Assembly (NCBI GenBank): GCA_024867545.1
Contig: JANFNE010000031.1
Location: forward strand, 186,001 to 250,000
Reading direction: 5' to 3'
DNA: 64,000 bases
Source of the DNA: Phytopythium helicoides
Lineage: Eukaryota > Oomycota > Peronosporomycetes > Pythiales > Pythiaceae
The position numbers and the translations under genes were made by a program. The notes beneath the pieces are model-generated. The model saw only the letters and a list, made by a program, of their open reading frames with translations, searched no databases and was not told the DNA's origin. Below are positions 51,666-62,729 of this stretch, in pieces. Within the stretch, counting starts at the first letter, position 1. Each line of letters starts with the position of its first letter.

Positions 51666-51965
51666 GGAACGAGAAAACGGGGAACAGGCACCATTGTGTC
51701 GCCATGCATGCATCCTCGCCAGATCTACGCTCGTAGGTGTCGATCTCCCTCCGGAGCAATCGCCAACGCCATCTCCACCAACAAACAAAAAGGAGCATAT
51801 CGCGTGTCGTCTCAAAGAAAAAAAAAAAAAAAACTTTGACAAAGTTCGTTCGCTTCCACAAACCTTAACCGTTATCTTTCAAAATCCGCCTCTCCCATAC
51901 AAATTCCAGTACAAAATCTCCCGCCAAAAAAAAAAAAGCTGCCAGTCCGAGAAAAGGCGGCGGCC
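51666..51965. promoter_or_regulatory. Upstream region of the kinesin gene
   Basis: Unique sequence outside the inverted arm. It has two A-runs, at about 51819-51833 and 51926-51938, and pyrimidine-rich stretches directly before the ATG. It presumably contains the promoter and 5' UTR; no defined motif is claimed. Confidence 0.4.
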
Positions 51966-54900
51966 ATGGAGAACGTGGCCGTGTGCATCCGCGTGCGGCC
52001 GCTGACGGCGCGCGAGGCCCAGCGCGGGGACGCCGACGTGCTGGCGACGGACGCGGCGCGGCAGCTGGTGAGCGTGTGTGACGTGAGCGGGCGGCCGCTG
52101 CCGGGCAAGAGCAACGCGTTCCAGTACGACCACATCTTCGACGCGCGCAGCTCGACGGCCGACATGTACGCGCGCGTGGCGCGGCGCATCGTGCGGTCGA
52201 CGCTCGAGGGGATCAACGGGACGGTGTTCGCGTACGGGCAGACGTCGTCGGGCAAGACCTTCACCATGCAGGGCGAGGACGGCGCGCCCGGCGTGCTCCC
52301 GCTCGCGGTCGAGGACATTTTCCAGTACATTGAGCAGAGCGCCGACAGGGACTTTTTGCTGCGCGTGTCGTTCGTCGAGATCTATAATGAGGTCGTGCGC
52401 GACCTGCTCGCCAACGGAGACAACCTCAAGCTGAGAGAGGACCCGCGCAAAGGCGTGTACGTCGAGTGCCATGAAGAGATCATCACAGACTATGACAGCA
52501 TCCTGCAGCTGCTCAAGGCAGGCAATGAGCGCAGGGCCGTGGGACTCACGGCCATGAACGAGCGCAGCTCGCGCTCGCATAGCATCTTCCGCATCGTCAT
52601 CGAGAGCAAGAGCAAGGTCGCAAACAGCAGAAGCGCCGACGGCAAGGCGGGCGGACGCACGTCGGACGCCGACGAGAACGGCGCCGTGCTCGTGGCATCG
52701 CTCAACCTCGTCGACCTCGCAGGCTCCGAGAGTCTGCGCCACACGGGCGCCGAGGGCATTCGTCAGCGCGAAGCCGGGAACATTAACAAGTCGCTACTCA
52801 CGCTCTCGCGCGTCATCAACTCTCTCGCGAGCAGCGGTGACGCCGGGATGCAGAACGCGCCATTCCGAGACAGCAAGCTCACGCGTCTGTTGCAAAACTC
52901 GCTTGGAGGCAACACACGTACGCTTATCGTGTGCTGCGTTACTCCCTCCGAACGGTATGTCGAAGAAACCCGAAGTACGTTGCAGTTCGCGGCGCGCGCC
53001 AAGAACATCCAGACCTCGGCCACAGTCAACGAGATCTTAGACGACCAGGCGCAGCTGCGATTACTCAAACGCGAAGTCAATCAGCTGAAGAAGAGTGTCA
53101 ATGGTGAACAGCTGAGTGCACTCAAGGCCGAGAACGAGGCGCTCATGAGTGAGCGTGAACGCCACAGAGCTGAAATTGATCGCCTCACTGGGCTCATCCT
53201 GTCGAGTGCGAGTCTCGCCAGGCAGCGAGCGGCCGAAGGAGCAGGTCATCGACCACGCAGTAAGCGTAGCCGCGAGACGTGGTGCCCTGGAGATTTCCCC
53301 AGCAGCTTCAAGGATCGAGGCTTCAATGGGTCCTTTTCCCCGAGGAAACGGCATTCCATCGACGCCAAGGAGAACCGCAACCCGCAGCAACAAGTCGATG
53401 CCGGGAGTGACGTTTTGTTGAGTGATAGTGGTTTGAGAAAACGGGCATCATCGAGCGGATCAGACGCCAATGGTCCTCGTACCGACGGGGAAGCCGCAGA
53501 AGTGAATCGGCTTTGGGTTGAAATGCTTTCGCAAGCACTCGCAAACCCAGGAGAATATGTCCCTGCTGATCTCTGGAAAGAGCTATCAGGATCGATGGGC
53601 TCTCACGAAGCAAGTCAGCACGCGCTTGCACTACTGAACAAATTGCGAGTTTCGTTGGGTCCGAGCGATAAAACCAACTCTGCTACCGCAAATGATCACT
53701 TGGCGAGTGTCGAAGCGGACAGAAACGCGCTTGCTCAGCAGCTAGAAGTGCTAGAATCTTTATTGGCAGATAAAGAAGAGAGCTGGGAATCTCAGAAGTC
53801 TCAGTTGCAGATGTCTCTCGAGGCAGTTCAAGCTGAAGCGGAAGAATTTCGCACGCGAGTCTCTCGAACCGCTGGAAACGACGCAGCTTCAGCCGTGCCT
53901 GAGTTGGCCAAAATGAAGAGGCAGTTGAAGAAGTCGCAGATGGAGCTGACCCGAGTCAAGGAGGAGCAGCAACGACGCGAAGAGTTACACCGAGAAGTTC
54001 TTTCGGAGCTCGAGTCGGGATACAAATCTTCAATCGAGGAGCTTTCAAAGCAGCTCGAGGAGTCATACACTGAAATCGAAGAAGTAAAGCTGGTCAAGGA
54101 GCAGGTTGTCCAACAGCTCGAAGCTACGTTTGGCAAAAAGCTTCAAGAAAGTCAGCAACAACTTGAGGAGGCGCACCGTACAATTGAACAACTTCATCTA
54201 CAGCTGGACGAGCTCAAGACGGCGGGGTCTGCTGTTGACACTGCAGAAAAAGATGCATTGCTCTCCTCGAAAACTCAATTAGAGGTCAAGCTCCAACATG
54301 TTTCAAAGGCGATGGAGGAGAGTGTACGTCTACTAGCAGAGCGTGAGCAAGAAATTGCTACTCTCAAGGCACATCTTTCCACAGCTCCGATGGAGGGCAC
54401 TTCCACGCCTGAGTTAGTGCAATTGGTTGCTGAGAAGGAAGCGCTCCTGCATGCCAAACTGCAGTTGGAAGATCAAGTCGAGCGCTTGACTTCACGTCAA
54501 AACAAGATGCAAGAACAAACTAAGACGCTAGCGGAAGACAATTCCGAGCTGCAAGAAAATGTGGAGGAGCTACAGTGCCGTATTGACACTCTTCTGAAAG
54601 AGAAGCAAGCGCTTGAGGCGTCCAAGCAACCGTCTGTGGTTCTCTCTGGTGATGTCAGCGAGCTATCTGGAGAGCTGCAAAGCATGTTGAGCGAGCTCGC
54701 GCAATTACGCAGTTCTTTCGAAGTGTCGGAGAGGGAGAATCAGAGCTTGGTTGACACTAAGGACAGACTGCTTGGCGAGTTAGATCAGCTGCGCAGCGTT
54801 GCGGCTGAGAAGGAGCATTCTGCCAAGGTCCTGCAGGCCCAACTTGATGCCAAACTCATGACTATTTCTCAGCTCAAGAGTAAACATTCAGCTGAAGCCA

Positions 54901-57269
54901 CTGCGTTCCAAGAAGAGAAAGAGCGACTCACAATGCAGCAGCACGACGGTGATAAGGCATCACTTGAAGAGGAAGTGGTGGCTTTGGCTGAACGCAATGC
55001 GCAATTACTTGAGGAGCTCGCAGCACTCAGATCATCTGAACCGCATGCACAACCTTCGACAAATGACCGAATAGGTGATAACGACGGAGATGTCCTGATG
55101 GAATCCAGTGAAGACGATGAACGCATTCTCCTTCGCGAGCAGTTGGAGAAACTACAAGTCAAGCACAACAGTGTGGTGGAATCGCTGTCGGCTCTCGAGA
55201 AACATGCCGATCAGCTCCAAACTGAACTAGAGGCAGCAAAGCAGGCAAATGCCAGTGTTGGAAGCAATGAACACTTGCAGGTTGTGGCCGAACTACGAGC
55301 CACCCTGGATAGGGCGATGAAGGAACGTGATGAGCTTACTGAATCCCTTGGTGCACTTGAGGAACAACTTATGCTTGAGTCACAAGAGAAGATGCAACTC
55401 ATCACTACAGCGGAAGAGCACCGTGCCTTGCTTCGTGAGGCAGATGAAAAGCTCGCAGAGCTCATGGATCGTGAACAAGAAGCGGCAGCGAACATTGCTT
55501 CTGTCGACAGTCAGTCGCGTCACGAAAGTAGTGGAGCTAGTGACTCGGGTGAAGCCCTTCGGCATCAGCTGGAGGCTCAGGAACGAGCACGTGCCAGACT
55601 GGAGCTGGACGTCAAGTCGTACGAGGAGACGCTGGCACTTCTGCGCAACGATCTCAAGGACAAGTCGTACGAGGTCGCTCAGCTTGCTGAAAAGTTGAAG
55701 GCAGCCGAGATTGCTCTGAATGCTGCAGCGCGGCGTGAGGAAGCGCTGCAGAAGGAAATCAAACGTCTTTCAACGTCTCTCGAGCGGTCCAATGAGGAGC
55801 GCGTCGAAATGCAGGCTCAAATGAAACAGAGGCTTGTGGCCGGGGAAACCCGCGAGCTGAAGCTTATGGAGCGCTTGGAGAGACTTCAAGGCAGAGGAAA
55901 TGCCGGCAATTACGAGGATGACGAGCGTCAAGCACAGCTTGAAAGCACGGTAGCACGCCTCGAACAAGAGCTGTCGACGGCGCAATCAACCCTGAAGAAT
56001 GGGATGCAGGCATACAACGAACTTGAGCAGCGTCTTCATGTGTCCGAGACCTCAGAGCAAGATCTCAAGGAACAGCTTGATACACTGCTCCAGCAACTGG
56101 AAGAGGCGAAACTTGCATTCGAGTCAGTTGACGCTGAATGGAGAGAAAAGTGCGAATCGTTGCGAGAGCAAGCATTGCGCGAGATGGAAAGTATGCGTGA
56201 GGATTTGCAAGCGGCACAAGAGGAGCTAGACGCGCATCAAAAGTTCGCTGAAAACGAGATTTCGCGTCTCCGCTCGTCTCTTGAGTGCGCGGAAGGCGAA
56301 CTCGCGGAGCTCACGAAGGTTCATGAGTCGTGTAGCGCACGCGAGGAGACTCAAAGCTTGCGTGTGGAGGAGCAGGAACAGCTTCTTGCCGAGCTCAAGA
56401 TCAAACACCAAGAGCTTGAAGAAGTTTGTGAAGCGCTTGAAGCTGAGAGGCAAGAGCGGTATCTGCATTACGAACGCGAAATCGCTGAACTTCGTGCTTC
56501 CATGGCCGATAGAGGTAACCAGGAAGATCTGGAGGAACTGAAGGAAGCGCTTCGTGCCGCCGAATGTGAGGCACGACACTTCCACGATCAACTGGTCGAG
56601 GCACAGCTTGCTAAAGAGCGTGACGACCAGCGCATTACTGCCCAGCAGGCTCGCATTGCGAAGCTCGAGAAGGTGAAGATGACTACCGAGACTCTAGAGG
56701 TCTTCCGCAAACTCAAGAGCGACCGGCAGGCGCTGCAAGACAAGGTCGCTGTGCTGCAAGAACAACTTCGAAGCGGCGACGGCGCGGTTGTTGGCAAACA
56801 CGAACTCCAGAACGCTCGAGATCACATGGAGGAGCTACAGGCCGCCTTGCGTGCCGAGAAGCAGCGTGTAAGTGACTTACGAGCGACGTTGCATGATGAG
56901 CGAGACAAGAACGCACATGAGATGGAATCTATGCGCGAGGTGCTGAGGAGCAAAGTAGCCGAAGGAGAGGAGCTTGCGCAGCGAGTACAAGCGCTGTCTG
57001 ACGAGCTGCTTCGCGGCCAGAGCAACACGCGCGAGAGTGCCTCTTATCTTGAGCGAGAAAACTTGGAGCTGCATGTCGAGATCCGACGACTGAGGAAACT
57101 GCTGCAAGGTCGCGGAAATCAAGCGGAAGACGACACGATCGACACCAAAGTTGTGTTCCCTGCTTTGCTTGGACCCGTGGGAGGCGAGAGTCGCGCGGAC
57201 ACCGAGTCACCTGAGGACCGGGGATCAAAAACCAGCGAGTCAGCAAAATCGCAGTGTGCTCAGCAGTAG
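51966..57269 (+). CDS. Kinesin-7 (CENP-E)-like motor protein with long coiled-coil tail, 1767 aa
   Basis: A single uninterrupted exon. The start at 51966 is at the very beginning of the motor fold ([13 protein letters not shown]), as usual for N-terminal kinesins. Motor domain about 1-345: P-loop GQTSSGKT 91-98, switch [10 protein letters not shown] 198-206, switch [10 protein letters not shown] 248-255, NINKSLLTL 272-280. The [20 protein letters not shown] pattern and the neck FAARAKNI fit kinesin-7. Residues ~350-1690 are almost continuous heptad-rich coiled coil with a Ser-rich break around 420-520. The Ser/Glu-rich C-terminus is short. Kinesin-7 motors walk to microtubule plus ends and, in CENP-E, link kinetochores to microtubules. 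Motor identity is sure; the subfamily is inferred from motor signatures and tail length. It converges on MAK16 with a 116-bp gap. Confidence 0.93.
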   Translation: MENVAVCIRVRPLTAREAQRGDADVLATDAARQLVSVCDVSGRPLPGKSNAFQYDHIFDARSSTADMYARVARRIVRSTLEGINGTVFAYGQTSSGKTFTMQGEDGAPGVLPLAVEDIFQYIEQSADRDFLLRVSFVEIYNEVVRDLLANGDNLKLREDPRKGVYVECHEEIITDYDSILQLLKAGNERRAVGLTAMNERSSRSHSIFRIVIESKSKVANSRSADGKAGGRTSDADENGAVLVASLNLVDLAGSESLRHTGAEGIRQREAGNINKSLLTLSRVINSLASSGDAGMQNAPFRDSKLTRLLQNSLGGNTRTLIVCCVTPSERYVEETRSTLQFAARAKNIQTSATVNEILDDQAQLRLLKREVNQLKKSVNGEQLSALKAENEALMSERERHRAEIDRLTGLILSSASLARQRAAEGAGHRPRSKRSRETWCPGDFPSSFKDRGFNGSFSPRKRHSIDAKENRNPQQQVDAGSDVLLSDSGLRKRASSSGSDANGPRTDGEAAEVNRLWVEMLSQALANPGEYVPADLWKELSGSMGSHEASQHALALLNKLRVSLGPSDKTNSATANDHLASVEADRNALAQQLEVLESLLADKEESWESQKSQLQMSLEAVQAEAEEFRTRVSRTAGNDAASAVPELAKMKRQLKKSQMELTRVKEEQQRREELHREVLSELESGYKSSIEELSKQLEESYTEIEEVKLVKEQVVQQLEATFGKKLQESQQQLEEAHRTIEQLHLQLDELKTAGSAVDTAEKDALLSSKTQLEVKLQHVSKAMEESVRLLAEREQEIATLKAHLSTAPMEGTSTPELVQLVAEKEALLHAKLQLEDQVERLTSRQNKMQEQTKTLAEDNSELQENVEELQCRIDTLLKEKQALEASKQPSVVLSGDVSELSGELQSMLSELAQLRSSFEVSERENQSLVDTKDRLLGELDQLRSVAAEKEHSAKVLQAQLDAKLMTISQLKSKHSAEATAFQEEKERLTMQQHDGDKASLEEEVVALAERNAQLLEELAALRSSEPHAQPSTNDRIGDNDGDVLMESSEDDERILLREQLEKLQVKHNSVVESLSALEKHADQLQTELEAAKQANASVGSNEHLQVVAELRATLDRAMKERDELTESLGALEEQLMLESQEKMQLITTAEEHRALLREADEKLAELMDREQEAAANIASVDSQSRHESSGASDSGEALRHQLEAQERARARLELDVKSYEETLALLRNDLKDKSYEVAQLAEKLKAAEIALNAAARREEALQKEIKRLSTSLERSNEERVEMQAQMKQRLVAGETRELKLMERLERLQGRGNAGNYEDDERQAQLESTVARLEQELSTAQSTLKNGMQAYNELEQRLHVSETSEQDLKEQLDTLLQQLEEAKLAFESVDAEWREKCESLREQALREMESMREDLQAAQEELDAHQKFAENEISRLRSSLECAEGELAELTKVHESCSAREETQSLRVEEQEQLLAELKIKHQELEEVCEALEAERQERYLHYEREIAELRASMADRGNQEDLEELKEALRAAECEARHFHDQLVEAQLAKERDDQRITAQQARIAKLEKVKMTTETLEVFRKLKSDRQALQDKVAVLQEQLRSGDGAVVGKHELQNARDHMEELQAALRAEKQRVSDLRATLHDERDKNAHEMESMREVLRSKVAEGEELAQRVQALSDELLRGQSNTRESASYLERENLELHVEIRRLRKLLQGRGNQAEDDTIDTKVVFPALLGPVGGESRADTESPEDRGSKTSESAKSQCAQQ

Positions 57270-57385
57270 TAGAATGATTGGAGTTTTCGAACATGTAATT
57301 TCTTCGTTGATTGACATGAAGACTAGAGTGGAGAAAACAGTCTAATGGCGCAGCTGGCCGAGTGGAAGGAGAAAGACGATGGTGC

Positions 57386-58386
57386 CTACCAGTTGAGGTC
57401 GCCGCCAGCCGTCTCCTCTTCGCGTTCCTGCTCGTACTCGATCTCGACGTACGGACCAGAAGCTGTGTCAAGCATCCGAAAAAGTTAGGCTCGAGTTTCT
57501 CCATCATATCAACATCAACAGCAGGCAACTCACGTTTCCGGGGCTTCTTGGCCTTGGATGGCTTGGCGCTGGGGGCCTTGCGTTTCCGAGACGCCGGCTT
57601 TTCGTCTTCTTCGCTGTCCTCTTCGCTGTCCTCGTCGTCCTCTTCGTCATCCTGGAAGTCGTCGCCGAGGTCCTCGAGGTCGCTGTCATCCTCTCCAAAG
57701 TCTTCGACGTACTCGACCTGTCCGTCCTCCTCGTCGCTCTCCTCCTCCTCCTCGTACTCCTCGTCAATCTCCTCCTCGTCGCTGACGTCCTCGTCAACCT
57801 GGCCCTTGTCCGCGAGCACCTTGGAGAACTCTCGCTCGGGGAAATTATAAATATCGCCGTAGGTTCCCTTCTGCAGGCGCTCGAGCAGCTCCTTCTCGAT
57901 CGACTTGTCGAGCTTGGCGGCCGACTCTGCCTTCTTCTCCCTGCGCGCCTCTCTGCGCTCGATCTTCTTGTTGATGACGACGAGCTTGGGCTTGGTCTTG
58001 AGCCGCAGCTTGCGCATGCGCATGAGGTACTGGTGGATCTTGGTGAGGCGCTGCTTGTTCTTGTGGATGAGCTTCTTTGGCCAGAACTGCAGGTGCTCGT
58101 CCAGCTGCGCGAGCGACTTGGTGTAGCTCTTGCTCAGCTTGACGCGCTCCCACAGCCGGTTGGGCGTGTGCGCGCGCTCGATCGTCTTCATGTACAGGTA
58201 GCAGACGCCGTCGTGCTCGCGCACCGTCGCGTAGCGCGAGTTGGCCAGCGGGCACGCGTTGCGGTTGCACAGCCCCGACACGTTGTACTCGTTGCGGCAG
58301 AACATGTTGCCCGTGCCCGGCAGCTTGCTCTTGAACGAGCAGAACTGCTTCGAGATCACGCCCCAGATCACCTCGTCGTGCTGCAT
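57386..58386 (-). CDS. MAK16: Mak16 ribosome biogenesis protein (C-terminal frame break)
   Basis: The protein begins [20 protein letters not shown] with the conserved Mak16 cysteines at about 16, 30, 40 and 45 ([11 protein letters not shown]), then [21 protein letters not shown] Lys/Arg-rich helix, [11 protein letters not shown] and a long Glu/Asp tract follow. Family role: a nucleolar 66S pre-ribosome factor needed for 60S subunit assembly. The expected C-terminus ([14 protein letters not shown]...GGDLNW, stop 57386-57388) lies in a different frame. The switch falls at or near a T5 run at about 57487. As written, the main frame reads into an unrelated tail and continues past 57386 into the 3' end of the kinesin on the opposite strand. 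I take the 57386 stop as the natural end and the break as a likely 1-nt length error or a real frameshift allele. Confidence 0.88.
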
Positions 58387-58799
58387 GTTGGCTCGCGACG
58401 CTCACGGAGGGCTGGCGGGCGGCAGGAGAGGCCGAGCCGCGGGTTGTGCTGGTGGTGTCGCTTGGTGGTCAATGGCGCAGGTCGAGCGGCTACCATCCTT
58501 TTCGGCGGATGGTGATTGGAGGAAAAAAAGGGATAGAAGATGTTTGATTGGATGAAAAAGGGGGAACAATGTGTTGTGTGGTGAACATCAAAGTCGCGGC
58601 GGACTTGAGGAAGGTCTTCCAGATGCATGTTGGCACCATCAACCTGATGATGGAGCTGCCTGCTGCTTGAGGAGGATTCAACAATGGACGCTGCTGCTGC
58701 GGATTCAACATGATGAATATATATTGAATTGGACGACGCGCGACTCTGAAAATGCGCGCCGCGGCGCACTCACGACGACTGGATGGGGACTGTAGCTGC
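58387..58799. promoter_or_regulatory. Region between MAK16 and glutathione peroxidase
   Basis: About 410 bp that must hold the MAK16 promoter and the peroxidase 3' end. Short frames on both strands show no homology; no defined element was identified. Confidence 0.4.
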
Positions 58800-59736
58800 T
58801 CACAAGCCACGCTCGTTCGAGACGTCGATCTGCGAAAGGAAGCGCACGTCCTCGGCCAGGCCCTTGAAGTCGAGCTTGGGGCTGTAGCGCTTGTACGGCG
58901 TGCCGTCGGGTCCGATGAGGAACTGCAGGCACCGGACGCATTGTCAGCCACGAGTTCCTTGATGTTAAACCATATGCGGCATCCACGAAAAACACCTCCC
59001 CACCTTTTCAAAGTTCCAGCTGACGTCAGCGCGCGTTACGGGCATCCAAATGAGCCGCATTGGGTGCGAGAAGACACCGCTGGGCGTCGACATCTCGTCC
59101 AGCAGCGATCGATCGCACGGGTAGGGCAGCGCGATGCGCAGAAAGTTGAAGAGCGGGTGGGCGTTGGCGCCGTTGACCTCGACCTTCTCCGTGAGCCTGA
59201 ACTTGGGCTCAAACCCCTTGCCGGGGCGAATGTGCTTGAGGCTGAGGTAGATCTCCTCTCCATTCAGGTTCTCCTGGTGTCCAAACTGGTTGCACGGGCA
59301 CCCAATGATCACCAGGTCGGGGAACATGGTCGCCAGCTCGTTCAGCTGCAGGTACGCCTTGCTCGTCGAGTTGCAGTGCGACGCCACGTTCACAATGAGC
59401 ACCACCTGCGTGTCATCCCTCCATCAGCCCCTCTCAAAAAACCAACCACAACAACAACCAACCAACCTTTCCCGCAAAGTCGGCGAGCCGGATGAACTCC
59501 TGGCCCGTAAGCGAGCGGAACGAGAACTGGTGCGCCGTCTTCCTGCGCGTGGGCGTGGCCCCCGGCCCGTTGAGCGAGCGCTGGCGCTGCAGCGTCGGCA
59601 CCGACACGGGCACGGCCACCGGCAGGTTGTGATACTGCGCGTCGGACGCGCGCGCCTGCTGCTGCTGGCTCTGCGCCTGGCGCTCGTCCGTCGCGTCGCC
59701 CGCGTCGCATCCGTAGCCGCTCGGCAGCTTTAGCAT
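58800..59736 (-). CDS. Glutathione peroxidase-like thiol peroxidase (cysteine type), ~264 aa
   Basis: Three exons: 59736-59467, 59405-59004 and 58922-58800, all phase 0, with donors AAG/gttggt and AAG/gtgggg and acceptors ending cgcag and tgcag. Reconstructed motifs in order: FRSLTGQEFIRLADFAGK; VVLIVNVASHC with the peroxidatic Cys; LVIIGCPCNQFGHQEN with the Gln-containing loop; then WNFEKFLIGPDG with the catalytic Trp-Asn. The catalytic residue is Cys (TGC), not selenocysteine, so reduction is probably by thioredoxin, as known for most non-animal members. It removes hydroperoxides. The ~70-residue N-terminal extension is Gln/Ala/Arg-rich and could be a targeting peptide or disordered linker. 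A methionine upstream in this frame was not found. Confidence 0.88.
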
Positions 59737-61429
59737 CCTCGTCCGCTTCTTCTTCTTCTTCTGGAGCTTGGAGCTGCACGCGGCGCCTGTCGCCTTAGCG
59801 CCTGGTTGCCTTTTTGCCGAGTGAAGACCGGCTCTGGGCGGAAGCGGGAGAGGTACGAATTAGCCGTGGAATTACCGTGCGGAATTAGAGAGGGGCACGC
59901 TGATTGGCGCGGTATTTACGGGATTTCGAGAAGGTGATTGGGTAATAGTGGGATGGGTGGTCGCTGAAGCGAGAGAGTGACGTACAGGCGACTTGACGAA
60001 CGGAGGTGGTCATACTGGTTCAACGCTTTTTTTTTTCCAGGAGGTAAATATCCTATGCGGATGATGCATCAGGTGGTTTGATGATGTCTTGGACGCGCTC
60101 AACTGCTCTACGGAGCGGGGTGACACGATCGGCGGCTGCCTGATGATGTTGGACTGGAATTTTGGATGCAGGATTGAGTCAGCAGCGCCTCTACGCGCTT
60201 CAGGATTGCTGTTTCTTTGGAATCGACCTCAGCCACACGCTGACAACGGTGCTTGCCTCATGGCACAACCAGCGATCCGAATAGACGAGATGCCGCTCGA
60301 TTAGCCGAAAGATTTCGCGCCGATTTTGCTCGTGGAGATGTGGAGACACGAGCTTTTTTTTCTCCTCCTCTTGATGAGCGAGATGATGGGACAATTGGCG
60401 AGGGCGGACATCGACGTCCGACGTCTGCATGGCAGCAAGCACCCGCGCTCCGAGTGACGGTCGACTCGACGAGCTGTGAGTGATTAAAGATTAATCTGGT
60501 GCAATTGCAGCAGTAGTGGTGTGGTGATGGCAATGCCACGAAGCAAAGGTGAAAACATGCCGGTGCTCTGTGCGGAGCGTAGACGGCACCAGGCAAATCC
60601 CAAGCTCGCCCGTTTGACAGAGAGGGCGGAATTAGCCCTTCTTTTAGGTATCGCAAACTCCCGCGACCACGAGAGTCTTGCGTCGCCATCGCAACGTCAT
60701 GACGCCCGCGCCTATACCAGGGCCACCCACCGAGAGACGCAATCTGGATGATGACCCAATTGGGAGCTGGCGGCGCCTCGATGCCAGAACGTTCCTCGTG
60801 CATTGTGAGCACATAGATCAGCTGTGTACAATGCAGCCCGGTGCGGGCAGCACTTTACCGTGGAATCTTGAAGATTGGCCCGTGCCTTCCGCCAACCAGA
60901 GACCCTAGCATTCATGGCGCTGAGCCGTCGTGATGAGAGGAAGGATGCTAATGATCCGTACCTGATCACCTCCTGGTTGAGACACCTCCCACTCGCCGAA
61001 CTGCATTCCGCTCTCATCAATGTTGAACAGACCACGGTTATCGTATCACTGCCAAACTACACACCATGGCTCTCCTGTTGTGATGGGGAATCCCGACATA
61101 GCTTTCACCGACACCCACCTGTCCAACGTGAATCTCTGGTGCAAATCAAATCGCGTTTGTGCTCGCTCGCCCAACACCTTTCGTCAGTCATGATGGTAGA
61201 CTTGGCAAGGGCGTAAAGTCTGTCTAATACTGCCCGCAATGGCATGATTTAGGCACGCCATTCATGCAAAACGCATGTCAACCTTCACTTCATTCGACGC
61301 AGGTTTGAATGGAGCGCGATAATGGAAGCCAATTGCAACTTCAAGCAATCCCATGAGATCTTGTCCTGCGTAAGGTATGCCCAGTGTGTCTACCGGGAAT
61401 TCTACAGTTATGAAACGCATGCAAACTTG
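59737..61429. other. No supported gene between glutathione peroxidase and the giant-gene relic
   Basis: Several 70-180-codon frames occur on both strands, including a Cys/Ser/Arg-rich one at 60258-60812 (minus). None has a recognisable domain or consistent coding composition. The segment directly upstream of 59737 carries a Lys-rich run and presumably the peroxidase promoter. Confidence 0.4.
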
Positions 61430-62175
61430 TTCATGAACTTGTCCAATCTCTTTCGAAGTGCTTCAACACTCATCTCTTGAGAGCATTCAGCATCCTTCGG
61501 CTGTTCCCGGGTCTACTTCTTGGAACCTGGGCATCCTTTGTGACTTTTCTTCCTCGCAAGGGGGCAACTCCCATTTCAAACCGCAGTGCTTTGGGTTGTG
61601 ATCGGTTTCTAGAAAACCTCGTACAATCTGCTGTAAGTGACTTCGGCATAAGTCAATCAACATTGGGTCGATATACCGCAACGCAGCCTTATACTTTTCA
61701 TCGTCTCCATCTTCTTTTTACTTCACGGATTGGCGTTTCGTATAGTGTGATACAGCTACTTGCCAAGTCGTTCATAATTTGATCGACCGAAGTTAGAAGC
61801 AACTCGTTCGTAAGAACAATGTCATCCACTAGATCATGGAAGCCACATAACGACTCTCGGTGCAAATATTCTAGTGCCAAAAAGGTGAGATTTGATCGGT
61901 AGGCACCAGCCGCCTTGCGCACCTTGGAATCAACAGGTAGAAGTGTATGCTTGTAATATGGGTTTATCCATTCGTTCTCGATTTCCTTCAAATCTTCGTC
62001 AGTTGCCACCGGGAAAACAATCGAGTTGAGCTGATCGCTGGCCTGCGTGTTGCAGCTAAGTGCTGCTAGGAGTACATCAAGGAGCGCTTTACAAGCTAGT
62101 GGTCGCACAATACCTCCGAGTTGCCTTTGATTGCGATTTGAGAGGCTTTTCGAGCTTGACTCTGCTCTTATAGAA
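61430..62175 (-). pseudogene. Truncated relic of the giant gene's last exon
   Basis: Very close to copy 1 at about 2870-3660. Shared protein phrases are FLETDHNPKHCGLKWELPPC, QLNSIVFPVATDEDLKEIE, NPYYKHTLLPVDSKVRKAAG and YLHRESLCGFHDLVDDIVL. Frame breaks lie near 61690, and an internal deletion plus loss of all upstream exons start at about 62110-62175. Only around 700 bp of an 11 kb gene remain. It resembles copy 1 much more than copies 2 or 3, so it came from a copy-1-like ancestor. Confidence 0.85.
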
Positions 62176-62729
62176 TTATGCCGAGGCGCTGGCACTGATG
62201 CCAATTTCCATCTGACCCCATCATATTTGTTTGTGCTGAAAAGCAGTTGGATAACCACTCTATTCATTTATAGTGTTTAATCCAGTTTGACCAATAAACC
62301 AGTCAGGTGGACCGGATGGATGAGGCTGAACAAAGCGTGGGAAGCCGTGAGCAAAGCTATTGGCTTATCGCTTGTCCAATATGAAAAGAGTGAATGGGTG
62401 GCAGCGAGAAGGTTGTCGCTGACAGTGAAACCTAGTAACTTAGTAGCTCAGAACAGGAGTTCAAATCTGAATGTTCAGTGATATCAAACAAAGTCGAGAC
62501 TGAAAGTCGGCGTTTGCTTTCCACAATCATCGTGGCTACATGTTCATATCGAGATGCATCAAATTTCCTAGTGCAGGATTTGGACGACACGGCCAGAGGT
62601 ATTACTCTACCAGTCATTCTGCGGTGGCGTGTTGGATATCTACTTCAATTTGGCGGCAAATGCCAGCCCAACATATTGTTAGCTGAGATTGTAAAAAACA
62701 CCCTCACGAGCCCTCGTGGTTACAAGGTC
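62176..62729. other. No supported gene between relic and acyltransferase
   Basis: Short frames only. The segment contains the downstream flank of the acyltransferase-like gene; no repeat or motif was recognised. Confidence 0.4.

Noticed and set aside
51879..52742. 287-codon minus-strand frame over the kinesin motor
   Set aside because: Antisense shadow of a GC-rich exon. The plus strand has all kinesin catalytic motifs in order.
57344..57400. Plus-strand ATG frame starting [15 protein letters not shown], also resembling a tRNA-like GGCCGAGTGG word
   Set aside because: It is short, overlaps the MAK16 C-terminus on the other strand, and has no cloverleaf arms or continuing homology.
60258..60812. 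184-codon minus-strand frame
   Set aside because: Low-complexity Arg/Ser/Pro/Cys composition, no motif, and overlapping equal-length frames on the other strand.
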